NCBI GenBank assembly: GCA_030789695.1
Contig: CM061133.1
Location: 94,791,528-94,855,527, forward strand
DNA length: 64,000 nucleotides
Origin: Scilla litardierei
Lineage: Eukaryota; Streptophyta; Magnoliopsida; Asparagales; Asparagaceae
Reading direction: 5' to 3'
The stretch's first letter is position 1, and each line of letters begins with the position of its first letter. Below are positions 44,072-55,252 of this stretch, piece after piece. Both the position numbers and the translations under genes were made by a program. The notes beneath the pieces are model-generated. The model was not told where the DNA came from. It worked only from the letters and a program-made list of their open reading frames with translations, and did no database searches.

Positions 44072-45284
44072 AAATCCCCCAAGCTTACCTCTTACTCGTC
44101 CTCGAGGAAGATAAGTAGAAATGCGAACTCGGCGAATAAAAATAAAGAAAAAGGGATGAAAGAAAAAGAAGATGAAGGGGTAAAGATGCTAGACCATTCT
44201 CTTAGAACTTGTAGTTACATACTCAAATAGCACGACTAATGAATATAAACATGCTAAAGCTTTTCACTTCGATACCATTTCATATAGGTGCTTTTGATAG
44301 AAAAGCTAAGAACATCGAAAATCATATGAAATACGAAATTATTTTAGAATCAACATCGTCAAGGGCAAGTAAAACGATATACATAATAAGAGATTATACG
44401 GTTTTCAATTGACCGCTTTCTACTTGGAGTATAAGAGATATCACACATTTCAAATCGATAAGAATAGAAAAAGATGGTTTTTATGAATTTCATGCCCATA
44501 TTCAATTCATAGACGTCGTTATACTTTAAGTAATCTCCCTAAGTATCAAAGATTACCTACCTTAGGTTGTCATGCACATATATGTAGTCACTCTCTCAAA
44601 CGTCATTGGATCCCCTCCTCCAAGCTTATCTATAAGCGTGGTGGCATCAAATATATAAATACGGCTTTTTCCCAAATTATGGTAGCTCCAAAGAAAAATA
44701 AGAAATAAAGAAGGAAGGAAAGATGGGATTGTGTATATAGAATGGAACTTCCATTTGGTTTCTCTTTTCTCTTTTTTCCCCATTTTCCCTATTTTTTAAA
44801 AAATACAAGAACAATCGCAAGTAAGTGTCACGCACCACTTCCCATTATACGGGTGCGAGAACGAGACGAAGATCTGCATGGGATGGAGCTGTAAAGCTCG
44901 AGCCAACTAAGCATCTGTAGGGATACACCAATCAATGTAAAGGTTCTTGTATTACATTTCAGAATAATAAGAGTACTCAAAAGAACCAACAACATTCATT
45001 CATCATGATAAAAATCCAGCAGTACAAAAGAAGCCTAATAAAAGAAAGCCTCGGGCATGGCTACAACTGAAAAGGGAAACTGCTGGTGCTAGCACCCAAC
45101 CTAGACAAGAATCTAAGTGGTGCTACACACCTAAAATAGAAAACTGGAAACTCTAAGTCAGCAATAGGAAGGAAACTCTAGGACTGGACCTCAACCGGGT
45201 CGTACTCCTCAGCAGCGTTCTACTGCTCCAAGTCCTCAGTTACTGTCTCCTCGTATGCGTACTCTGTCTCAGTACCTGATGTAC
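44072..45284 (-). mobile_element. 3' interior of the related Athila-like element
   Basis: Starts AAATCCCCCAAGCTTACCTC, as at 13582, and stays alignable with 13595-14919, including a pyrimidine run at 44756-44800. No coding sequence. It is broken at 45284 by the next LTR. Confidence 0.75.
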
Positions 45285-47012
45285 TGATTCGGGGAAAATA
45301 TTACATAATTAGCCCCTTATCTAGCACTATTTTATGTGTTTATGATGCTTAATTGGTCTCTTATACGTTCGTATTTTGTAAATCATCATTTAGTAGAGCA
45401 AACCATTGACTTGTACACAAAATATAAATTTTATTGAGTATATCTGCATTTTTATATTTTTCAGGGCTAGATCTCGATCACATGATTGCAACTACTATTT
45501 ATTTGTATTTTCTGAGATCTGTGCTAATTACTATGAATTTTTGAATGCAGAATACCATTTTAAATGAAGAAAAAATGAGAATACGGCTGAAATACACTCG
45601 ACCGTACGTATCTGCTTACAGCTGAGGGCACGTGGCAGCCATCGGAGCGATCCCACCCGCATCAGACGGCGCTCAGAGTTGGGCGACGCGACGGAATCGT
45701 GCACGTAGGATGTCGATCCAACGGCCAGATGCTTCCGCGCATCGTATTTGGAGGGCGACGCGGCAAGTTAGCGGCCGTTGGATCTCGATCCAATGGCCCG
45801 CAGCCGAGCAGAACGAGTTGAGCGGAGGCGAGCGCTTGGAGCCATGCGGTGAAATCTGGACAGTGCACCACTCGAATGGATGGTCAAGAACGTCTCCGAG
45901 TTGAAATCGTAGACGAATGCAGGCGCACGAATCTTAAAGCACACGTAACAGCGCCTCGTTCGATCCCGCCTGGTTTGGACGACCGTCGTTTGCTGCAGCT
46001 TTGCAGGTTTTGTTTTTAGCGTTATTGGATCGGGTTTAAACCCGCTAAGCAACTAAAAATCCGCAATGCTTGTATTTAAGGTATTCTTAGAGTTGTTGCA
46101 TATTCTCTCATATTTGGGGCTCTAGGAGCCGTATTTTGGCGTGAAATTTAGAGGCCCTGGAGACAGAGGCCAGAGCTATTATCTGAAGGAGATTTGGGGC
46201 TATTTGGAGAGAATTGGTGATATTTTTCCTATCTTTAGCCTTGTATTTCACGTATTTGGCTTGTATTTGGAATATTATTCACTTATTTTGAGGTTTTGAT
46301 GATGTATTTGTCTATGAATACTGAATATATTCTCTTCATGCGTAGTTAATCTTCATATGTGTTGGTTTTGATGTAGTTAGGGTGTCGTAGTCTTTGATTT
46401 CAATATCTTTTCGCCCTATTTGCAAGTTATAATCACGTATTTTGTCGATTTCTACATATATCTTGTTTGAGTATGTTATACGGAGACGTGGGCATGCTTG
46501 AATTGAATATGATCTAAGTAAGACTTATTCATGATGCGATCCGAGAGGACGTGTCGTGACTCGAGAGGGCACTAGTGCGTATTTTCTTCATGAAATCGTC
46601 ATTATACATGTTTACTTTTTGGCACGTTTTTATGCGCTTTATCGCCATACTTTCCGTCGTTCTCGTGCCCTAGCCAACAAAACGTTGAGTTATAGAAAAG
46701 ATATTAATATTCATTGGTTGTATATACCCTAACAAAATAATAACCAACACATACTCTCCATATTAGTACCCCAATATCGAATTCATCGTAACTATCACAT
46801 GACTTTCTTTTATTATTTTAAACTCTTGAGACCATATCTTTACACCTGATTGGTGGTTGTTTATTATCATTTTAGTACTCTTTACAAACTAAAATTCGTG
46901 GTTTTGCAGGCCAGTTGTCCCGTGGATACGATACCTGGACTCACCAGGATTATTATTTGTTCGATCTCCTACGCTTGGGAGTATTAGCGCTTACACATTT
47001 TGAGACGAGTCA
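45285..47012 (+). mobile_element. 5' LTR of the second Athila/Tat-like element
   Basis: TGATTCGGGG to GACGAGTCA, about 1.73 kb. TATA-like GTATTTAAGG at 46072-46081. Upstream lie an inverted pair GATCCAACGGCC (45716-45727) / GGCCGTTGGATC (45772-45783) and the palindrome GGGTTTAAACCC at 46033-46044. Confidence 0.75.
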
Positions 47013-47018
47013 AGTTTT

Positions 47019-47036
47019 TGGCGCCATTGCCGGAGA
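47019..47036 (+). promoter_or_regulatory. Primer binding site, tRNA-Asp type
   Basis: TGGCGCCATTGCCGGAGA matches the complement of plant tRNA-Asp at 16 of 18 positions, the usual Athila/Tat primer. Confidence 0.9.
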
Positions 47037-47199
47037 CAACAACATTTATCATCCACGATTTCAATTCGTATGGAGGAACATTCCAAGTTATCCTTCCATT
47101 TCGTAGTTTAGGGTTTTTATTATTTTATTTTCTTTTATACAAAAATTCAAAAAAAATTGGAATACATGAATTTCTATTGCACAAACAGTTGTTATGATG

Positions 47200-47816
47200 C
47201 AGAATACGATGTTGCACACAAACATAGGATGTAGAAGCTTAAGATCGTTAATTTTAATCAAACAGATTGTGAAACTTTCTTGCAGGCCTGGAGGAGGTTC
47301 ACTGACATAGTATCGAGCTATCCGCACCATGGGTACACAAAGAAATAGCTTATGGAGTCCTTCTTATTTGGACTACGACCACAGCTGCATGATTTTTTTG
47401 GGAGTCATGACGCCGACAGAGGCGTGGAAGTAAATGTAGTCCTTACAAGAGAATGATCAGATCATTAATGAGACTTCGAAGCGTGATTCAACGGAGCCTT
47501 CATGCCTTGATCAAGGAAAGTAAAGAGTAGACGTACCATTGCAACCCTTGAAAGAGGAAGTTTATTTGCTCATTCAAACACATGAGGCAACATCCCATCA
47601 ATTCCAAGAAAACTTTCTTGCTCGGAGTTGGCAAATTCAGCAATCCATTAAAAATCTTACTCTGATTGCCACTTGCATAGAAGAAAACAATTCTTTTGAA
47701 ATTAAATTTCAAGAATCTAATATGAGTTCATCTTCTGTAGCATGTATATCGAGCGAGCCATGTCACGATGAAGTCACGAATAAAAATATCAACATGGTTG
47801 AAAGCGTTTGCAAATG
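47200..47816 (+). pseudogene. Athila/Tat-like gag fragment
   Basis: One frame reads CETFLQAWRRFTDIVSSYPHHG and then MESFLFGLRPQLHDFFGS, which is the conserved capsid segment of Athila gag (family pattern ETF-EAW-RFK-LL--CPHHG). Stops follow. From 47539 an open frame of 92 codons continues to 47817 without further recognisable domain. The N-terminal half of gag is missing or unrecognisable. Confidence 0.6.
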
Positions 47817-48322
47817 AGAGGACGAGCTAGCAATTTTGGATGAACATGAGAAGTCGACAGCTATGGACACGGGTTTAGAAATTATCGCTATGGAGCCCGA
47901 ACCACTCCTTCTCCCATTTTTTTCCCAAAATCATTTATCCCCTCCCCAATGACTGATCATTCCGATAGTAGTGCATATCTTTCAGGGAGTAGTCATCAAC
48001 ATGCTTTTCCTTAATTTTCTTACTTTGATGACTACATTTGGAATATTTTTATTGAAAAGAATTAAGATTAAATTGGATTGACGTGACTCATCTATTGCAG
48101 GATATAGTTGACCACTTTATAGAGATGCTGGGAGTTACATTGCTGGGATCCAGTTTAGTTAGTGGAGGAAGACTACTCGTCGGGGAATGCAAGGAGCAGA
48201 TGGAACAACTTCCACCACCATTAAAGATCCGTGATCTGCCATTTAACCACGGTGTGTTCCATTAGTGTAGATTTTATATGGTTTTTAGGATGCTTGCTTT
48301 TGAATAAACTCATACCCCTTTC
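47817..48322 (+). mobile_element. Interior between gag and post-ORF motif, no pol
   Basis: A 60-codon frame at 48083-48265 is the only open stretch and has no known motif. Nothing here resembles protease, RT or integrase. Confidence 0.5.
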
Positions 48323-48600
48323 GACATTGAGGACAATGTCCATCTTTAGTTGGGGGGAGTGTATGAGGCCTTAGTTTTTTTAAAATAAAGCAAGAGAAAA
48401 GAATAAATCACCATTCTCATAATTTAAAACTCCTTCACACACCACAAATGCAGATGGTTAAGCATTAATTGAGTTTTAAACATCGTTTATGGCTTGAATT
48501 AATTTTTATTTCTTCATGGATTTACTATTAAAATGCTATTCATGAAAACTTTCAATTGCCATGATTAATATCTCTAAATAGTTTGTATTTATTTCATGCA

Positions 48601-49100
48601 NNNNNNNNNNNNNNNNNNNNNNNNNNNNNNNNNNNNNNNNNNNNNNNNNNNNNNNNNNNNNNNNNNNNNNNNNNNNNNNNNNNNNNNNNNNNNNNNNNNN
48701 NNNNNNNNNNNNNNNNNNNNNNNNNNNNNNNNNNNNNNNNNNNNNNNNNNNNNNNNNNNNNNNNNNNNNNNNNNNNNNNNNNNNNNNNNNNNNNNNNNNN
48801 NNNNNNNNNNNNNNNNNNNNNNNNNNNNNNNNNNNNNNNNNNNNNNNNNNNNNNNNNNNNNNNNNNNNNNNNNNNNNNNNNNNNNNNNNNNNNNNNNNNN
48901 NNNNNNNNNNNNNNNNNNNNNNNNNNNNNNNNNNNNNNNNNNNNNNNNNNNNNNNNNNNNNNNNNNNNNNNNNNNNNNNNNNNNNNNNNNNNNNNNNNNN
49001 NNNNNNNNNNNNNNNNNNNNNNNNNNNNNNNNNNNNNNNNNNNNNNNNNNNNNNNNNNNNNNNNNNNNNNNNNNNNNNNNNNNNNNNNNNNNNNNNNNNN
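48601..49100. other. Assembly gap (500 N)
   Basis: Exactly 500 N, a conventional placeholder, so the true distance is unknown. The Athila/Tat 3' region is on its left and a Ty3/gypsy gag on its right. Confidence 1.
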
Positions 49101-50094
49101 AGAACTTGCTAATGAGAGGGCCAGGGGAGGGAATTGAGGATACGGAAGGTAGCTTCCTGAGGCATAATAGAGGGTCGAGGAGCCTCCTTATCAGAGATTC
49201 CAGGCTGTGAATAAGGAGTGGCCACCACGAGCTGACGTCAACCCAGAGAATAAGATGAGGAAGTTGGAGGCACTCCTCTTTGACGGGAAGGATCCTAATG
49301 GGTTGTTGTATCTGATTGAGAGATACTTTGATGTCACAGGCTTCATTGAGGTAGAGAGACTGAGGGTAGTAGCACTGAGCTTCGAAGGCGAAGCACTATC
49401 TTGGTACAGGAGGACCCAGAAGCAGAGACCTAAACGGAGTTAACCGAGTGTCTCTTGGAGAGATTTCACGAGATCCAGGGGAAGGCCTATTCAAGCAGCT
49501 ATATACATTAAGGCAGGACGGGTCAGTGTGGGAATATATATGGAAGTTTGAGTGACTCTTGAGCCGAGTGAAAGGTGTATCTGATTAATCAATGGAGGAG
49601 AACTTCTTAAAGGGGCTGAAGCCCCTGATTAGGGCTGAGCTATGGGTCCAAGACCCTCAGGGGTTAACTGCCATGCTGCGAGTGACGAGGAGACTGAAGG
49701 ACAGGTTGGCTAAAGATAGGAAGTCTAGGGGGGTGGGGCGGATTGACATACCGTAGTCCAGCACCTACTAAGGCACCCAAGACCACTATGGGGCACCAGC
49801 GACGGCAGGGGGGATGCTACAGAGACACGATTGGGAGGGCAGACTCGCCACATCACAGAGGCAGAGATGAGAGAGCGAAGGGCCAAATGCCTTTGCTTAA
49901 AGTGTGACGAGAGGTTCACACCAGTGCACCATTGTGTAGGGAGGGCCATGAGGTTGGAACAGAGTAGGAGGATGTTGTGGTAGAGCTTGACGAAGGTGCA
50001 GACGAGGTAGAGCCGTGCACACACTTAGATTAGAGAAGATTGACGTAATTATCTGACTGCAACTTGAAGACACGGTTTTTTTAGGGGGGAGTAA
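49101..50094 (+). pseudogene. Ty3/gypsy gag with zinc knuckle joined to the last codons of pol
   Basis: KMRKLEALLFDGKDPNGLLY, ERYFDVTGFIEVERLRVVA and EGEALSWYRR (49246-49420) match the gag of Ty3/gypsy elements with fused gag-pol. Pieces of the helical region follow in shifted frames. The linker TEAEMRERRAKCLCLKCDER, then FTPVHHC (49854-49936), is the zinc knuckle. An acidic tail EDVVVELDEGADEVEP ends gag near 50015. At 50060-50093 QLEDTVFLGGSN resembles the pol C-terminus (LEDKV...GGSN). Protease, RT and integrase are absent, so about 3 kb has been lost between them. Several stops and shifts. Confidence 0.7.
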
Positions 50095-50560
50095 TGCTGA
50101 GGTTCGGTCTACACCAGGAGGAGGCAGCGTGCGGCACGAGTCGTGGGCCAATTCGTGGATTCGGACCCTACTTGACCCGATGGGTGATTTATCTCTTTAG
50201 GCTTTTTTCTTTAGTTGTGTGTTAAGTAATTAGATGGGCATATTAGTCTTTCATTATCTTTTGTTTTAGGAGATGGGTTTAAAGCCTACGAGCTGGCCCT
50301 AGTTTTGTTTATCGAAGATCGATCATTTGCTTAGAATTATTGTTAGGGTTAGTGGGGGATTAAACGTGTTTCATTAACACAAGTTAGGGCGAGATCCACT
50401 CCAGAAAAGGATCGATCTATCTTCTTTATTCCATAAATCTACTAAAAATTCCACTTTTGAATTTCTTTTCTTCTCTTAAAATATGAAATCGTTGTCTTTT
50501 GGAGCAAATCGTATCATATTCCCTTGAAGAGCTTGAAGGATTCAGTTGAAATGGATGGAA
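50076..50560 (+). mobile_element. Polypurine tract and LTR start of the Ty3/gypsy fragment
   Basis: TTTTTTTAGGGGGGAGTAA runs to 50094 and is followed by TGCTGAGGTTCGG at 50095, the proposed LTR start. The right end is not clear; a border near 50510-50560 is possible. Confidence 0.5.
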
Positions 50561-51400
50561 GAGTTTGAGGTGAGTGAAATTTTTAAGTTGTACAGGAAAT
50601 GATCTCTTTTTAAGGGTTTCGATGGGTTAGAAAGGGAAATTAGCCCTTGGATTTAAATAGACAGTTGAGATTGAGGGCTCATAGGGTTTGAGTCAAGAAA
50701 ACCCATTATGCAGTCAAGTATGGATATTAGAAGCGAATAAAATCCAAACACTTCAGAAACAAGAAAATAGATTGGTAGAATTTTGATTCTAAATTTTCTA
50801 TTTCTAATCGACTAAAGTTCGATATTAGTTGGCTATCAGGTCACTAGTCAACTAGTCATATAACTCCAAACGACTAGCTACAAACAGATAGCTGCCCAAA
50901 AAGTGGTAATGACTTTGTTATATTAATAGTCAACCACATTAGTACTACTAGTCGAATGGAGTCAGAAAAATAGTTGAGACAATCTGGAATTAGTCTTAAT
51001 TAAGTTTTTAGTCAAATTATCAATTGTTTTTACTTTTAAACTTAATTAATCATTTAATCAAGCACATAGTCAGACATTCACACATAATTATTAATGTGTC
51101 CTAATTGGGTAAGGTACCAAATGATGTATAATTTACATTTTGAATGCCTCACTCAGGTTTTAATCAAATTGTTTAGTTTAGAAACCAAACCCATTTGGGT
51201 TTTGACTTCCCATCTTTTACATATTATAATTCTATGAAAGTAAATATTTTTCATATAGTTGTTTACTATATATTTTTCACTTTATTATTTAAATTCTTAG
51301 GTATCCAAATTTTAATAGATTTATATTGTTTTTTGATTTGTTTGATTATGGTGTCATTAGTTTGTTCTTATTGGTTTTAGTAAAATTAGTATACATATAG
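50561..51400 (-). mobile_element. Probable Sirevirus-like LTR remnant
   Basis: Blocks related to AGTCGACTAG occur at 50810-50960, as in the SirC LTR array at 53790-54080. The flanking AT-rich sequence has no coding content. It may be the decayed 3' LTR of SirC, but I could not align its ends, so the assignment is tentative. Confidence 0.35.
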
Positions 51401-52950
51401 GCGTGGTTTGGTTTTATATTGTTATAACCTAAAACTTTTCTAGTATTATTTAATTTTTGTGAAGATATTAAGTAACCAAGTTTTCCTTACCTTTATTAAA
51501 TTTTATTAAAATCTTACCAAAATCATCATATTTTAATTTGTTATGAGTTATATTTTCACTTAATTCATCTAACCTATCATTTAGATTATTACCCATCACT
51601 TTAAGTACTTTTTCTCTTCTTTTAACTTATTATTTTCCATTATTAATTTTATTTTCTTTTACGAAATCTTGATTTTGTAAGCCTAAGTCTTGTGGAGTAT
51701 TTTTGGTTTTTAAGCTTTAAGTAATTCTTTTTTAAGTTAAAATTTTTGTTTTCTAAATCCTTAAAACATGCATTATCATATAATGAGCATTCTTTATGTA
51801 TCTATGTAAGTTAAGCATATTTTCTAAGCATGCATTGATGTTACGCACACAACTCATCAAAAGCTATATTTACATCAAATTCATCATCATTATCATCATC
51901 TTCATTTTCATCATTAATTGGATCTAAGTTTGATTATAATCCATCGTTGGTGAGATCCATGAAGCACATGCATGCTTGTTCTTCTTAGTCTTCTTCTTCA
52001 TCATTTTCATTGGATGATTCATCCATGTTTTGATCCCAAGCTGCTAGGTCCTTTTCTTTAGGACGACTCGGCCTCTCTATCTTCTTCTTTCCTTTGTTCT
52101 TTACCAAGTGACAATCTTTCTTCATGTATCATACCTTATTGTATCCATAGCAAACAACAGTTTCGTTAGATAAATAAGGCTCATTGAGTATGAGTTAACC
52201 TTTTATAATCCTCTTGAATATCCTTGACAATAGAACTATGTTGTCTCTTTCGGTATCAGACTCATCAAAATCGAAGGAAGTAGCTTTGAAGGATAGGGCC
52301 TTTTTATTCGGTTTTTTTCCTTCTTTTTTCCTTAAGTTGAACCTTGAATGCCATGAGATTCCTTATAAGGTCTTTCATCATAAGATTCGATACATTTTGA
52401 ACTTCTTCGATGGCGGTGGTCTTTCTCTGCCATTCTGGAGTAGGTAATCGGAGCACCTTCATCGCGTGCTCTTGTTGTGGGATTTTCTTAGTCAGCCCAT
52501 TTTGAGCATTGATAATCTTAGTGAGACAATTTTTAATCCCACTGATAGTTTCTCCTTCTTGCAACCTAAACATTCCAAATTTTCTAGCATATATATTAAT
52601 TTTAGAGTTTGTCACATGATTCATACCTTCCTCTGCTACCTCTAGTGTGTGCCAAATATTATGAGCCATGGTAGATTGTGACACCTAGTTGAACTCATTG
52701 GCATTAAGGGAACAAAATAGAGCATTCAACACCTTTGCATTAAGGTTCTTTTTGGCTTTCTCATCATCCTTCAATAATGCCATGGGTGTTTCTGGTCTCT
52801 TGTGCTTAGTATCATCTATGGTCCATATAAATCAAGGCTTATGGATTGAAGATAGATCATTATTCTTGTTTTCTAGGATCCATAATTTGTGACATTGAAC
52901 ATGACTGGATAAGAGGCGGAGTGTCATTTAGGGAAAGGAGCTAGAAATGT
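51401..52950 (-). pseudogene. SirC gag (Sirevirus/UBN2-type), heavily decayed
   Basis: The best block is 52684-52304: MAHNIWHTLEVAEEGMNHV, KFGMFRLQEGETI, LTKIINAQNGLTKKI and EWQRKTTAIEE, which is the UBN2-like gag domain. A knuckle remnant CYGYNK...MKKDC near 52115-52170 has lost its second cysteine. An acidic stretch with CMCFMDL lies near 51960-52010, and AT-rich sequence with scattered lysine-rich frames near 51500-51800 may be the coiled-coil part. No pol was seen. The order is that of SirA and SirB. Confidence 0.7.
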
Positions 52951-52971
52951 TGATGACATTGTTAGAAGTTA

Positions 52972-52983
52972 GCTCTAATATCA
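52972..52983 (-). promoter_or_regulatory. SirC primer binding site
   Basis: The minus strand reads TGATATTAGAGC, two bases from TGGTATCAGAGC, and lies two bases from the LTR edge, as in SirA and SirB. Confidence 0.75.
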
Positions 52984-52985
52984 CA

Positions 52986-54395
52986 TGTTAGATCCTATGA
53001 TGGAAGCAAAAACACTAGAAGGTGGTCAATAGTGATTAAAAATTAAACACAAACATTAAAATAATTCCTCTAATATTCTACCTACGACTTCAATGACTGT
53101 TACCTTAGTTGGGTCTCAATCAACAAAGAAGTAATCTTGCAAATATGGGATGAAGAGTAATAGCAAAATAATAACAATTGTAAGAAATAACACAAAAGAG
53201 CAAGCAACACAAACAACATAAGTTATTTTGGTTCAGTCACTCCGTGACCTAGTCATATCTCTAATCACTTAGGATTCCACTACTGACCTCCCAACCGAGA
53301 GAATTACAATCACCTCAAAACTCTAAGGATTTTATCACAACCTCACCATGATGCTGATTTTCGACCACCTTAACACAATGAGCATTTTCAACAATCACCT
53401 CAACACTTGAGGATTTTTTCTTCTCACAACTCAATGGTGAGAAATACATACAAAAACATTTCTTAATGAAGCACAAGAATCATATGGCCTTGATTGAAGC
53501 TCTTTTTATAAAGTGAGGCTAAAGATGTTGATTTTGATCTCAATAGGATGAGGATGAAAGGTTGGAAGATCAAAACTATTTGGCCAAGAGATTGTAGAGG
53601 AATTTTAAGAGCATAGATGAAAATAGAGTAGTTTCCTTGGTGATTTTTGAAAGCTTAGAAAGCTTGGTTTATCTCAAACAAAATTGCTCAATTAATTCAT
53701 CAAATTAAACCATCATTTTATACCCCACAAAACCAATTAATCAAATGCCCAAAAATGCCATAAAACGTTCATAAACAGTTAGATACAGAAATTCCATAAT
53801 TTGCAAACGGCTAATTGCCAGTTGACTAAAGAATTAGGATCAGTAAATTTTTTGGTAAGCTAATCGACTAATCCTAATACCTAGTCGACTAGTCGTAGTA
53901 TCAGAAAATAGGTAGTTTCTATTTTGTTGTTAGTCGACTACAGTTCATCTACTAGTCTTCTAGACAATGGCTTAGTCGACTAGTCCTTGAACTCTAATCG
54001 ACTTGATTCTGTTATACAGGTAGCCATTGTTTGTCATGATCACCAGTTGGTTAGGTATCATTTCTAGTCGACTAGTCGATCCCTAAAATAAAATTTGGGC
54101 TGAAAAGACTTAAGAATTAATTTCAAAAAGTGTTAAAATTTTTTATACTATTTCTTAATTGTGTGCATGTGTTCTTTAATCAATTTTTAACATGAATCTA
54201 AGAAAAGCTTTTGATGTAGTTCATCTATCCATCTCTGTATCTTTGATTCCTTGAGCTTCATAAATCTTAATTGAGCTTCTTCTTGACTTCGAGTTTTAAA
54301 AAATTTAACTCTTGTACCTATTCTCACACCTCATGAGCACATAAAATGGTTTGCTCATCATCAAAACTTACATAGGGTTGACTCAATACTTAACA
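52986..54395 (-). mobile_element. SirC 5' LTR
   Basis: Plus strand TGTTAGATCC to CTTAACA, about 1.41 kb. Contains CTAGAAGGTGGTCAATAG at 53015-53032 (decayed form of the shared block), TATA box on the minus strand at 53716-53722 (TATAAAA), and a TAGTCGACTAGTCG array at 53790-54080. Next to the primer site, so it is the 5' LTR. Confidence 0.8.
53790..54080. repeat. TAGTCGACTAGTCG-type inverted repeat array (SirC LTR)
   Basis: About eight copies of CTAGTCGACTAG or fragments, for example near 53882, 53931, 53972 and 54063, upstream of the TATA box on the minus strand. Related in sequence to the SirB word ACTAGTCGGTC but lacking the GGTC. Confidence 0.8.
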
Positions 54396-54520
54396 TTTAT
54401 GGCCCCTTTCACGTGATATGGCGAGGGTGGCATTGCATTGCCTCTTTTGGCATCTTGCTGTAGCTAGGGGTAATGTAGCTTCACGTACTCCCACCCCATG
54501 CAGTTGATCAGGATCAACGT
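54396..54520. other. Short unassigned stretch
   Basis: 125 bp between SirC and the CACTA end. No feature recognised; it may be older host or element sequence. Confidence 0.5.
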
Positions 54521-54538
54521 CACTACAAGAAATACGAC
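54521..54538 (+). repeat. CACTA terminal inverted repeat, left
   Basis: CACTACAAGAAATACGAC matches the plant CACTA consensus CACTACAAGAAA at 12 of 12 leading positions. Confidence 0.85.
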
Positions 54539-54559
54539 TATTACTACTGGCAAAAGCCG

Positions 54560-55200
54560 TCAATAAAAGTCAAATTGCCATCAACAAAAATATTCCCTAA
54601 CGTCATCAACCTGTCAGCACTCCTGTCAGCAGGAGGTGGTAAGTAATACAATTACTGTCGGTTGTCGTTAGTGAAGACTCCCCGTCGATGAACAGTTGCT
54701 GTCAAGGATAGTTGCATTAACTATGATAGCTACTGTCAGTGAATATTATTATATTGCTACCAGCTACCGTTAGAGATATTTGCCTTATCACTGACATACC
54801 CATCATCAATAGCTTTTGTATCTCTGATGGTAGCCATCAGAGATAGTCTTTTATCACTGACATATACCATCAGTGATATCTACCATAATACTTACAGTTC
54901 CATCAGTGATATTCTTATATCGCTAATGGTTCCATCAGCGATGAGGTAGATATCACTGACGGTCGCCATCAGTGATAACATAATGCCATTAACGTGGCTG
55001 TCAGATGTAGTCTATTATCACGGACAGACACCGACATTGCTATCCACCTTAGCACTGACGATTTCGTCAGTGATATTCTTGTATCACTTACGGGAACTGT
55101 CAGAGATAGTCTTTTACTACTGACAGTAACCATTAGTGATACGAATTAATTTTTTATTAGAAATGAACTATCACTGACGGGGCGTCGTCAACGATACTGA
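54560..55200. repeat. CACTA subterminal repeats
   Basis: Direct and inverted copies of a word like TATCACTGACGG / CCATCAGTGATA recur every 30-60 bp, about ten times. En/Spm-type transposons carry such subterminal motifs as transposase binding sites. Confidence 0.75.
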
Positions 55201-55252
55201 CTTTTTGAAAAAAAATCTTTTTGAAATTGTAAAATACAAAAGAAAAGCCAAA

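Larger units (their letters stand above)
45285..48600 (+). mobile_element. Second Athila/Tat-like element, plus strand, runs into the gap
   Basis: The LTR at 45285-47012 is followed by a tRNA-Asp primer site (47019-47036), a degenerate gag (about 47200-47816) and then, with no pol, the post-ORF motif ATTGAGGACAATGTCCATCT with TTGGGGGGAG at 48323-48362. So this copy also lacks RT and integrase between gag and the 3' motif, upstream of the gap. The 3' LTR is not seen. Confidence 0.8.

Noticed and set aside
45632..45904. 90-codon host gene
   Set aside because: It lies entirely inside the LTR of the Athila/Tat element, and frames on both strands overlap it with no known motif.
48583..49210. Long open frames across the N run
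   Set aside because: They exist only because N was translated as open sequence.
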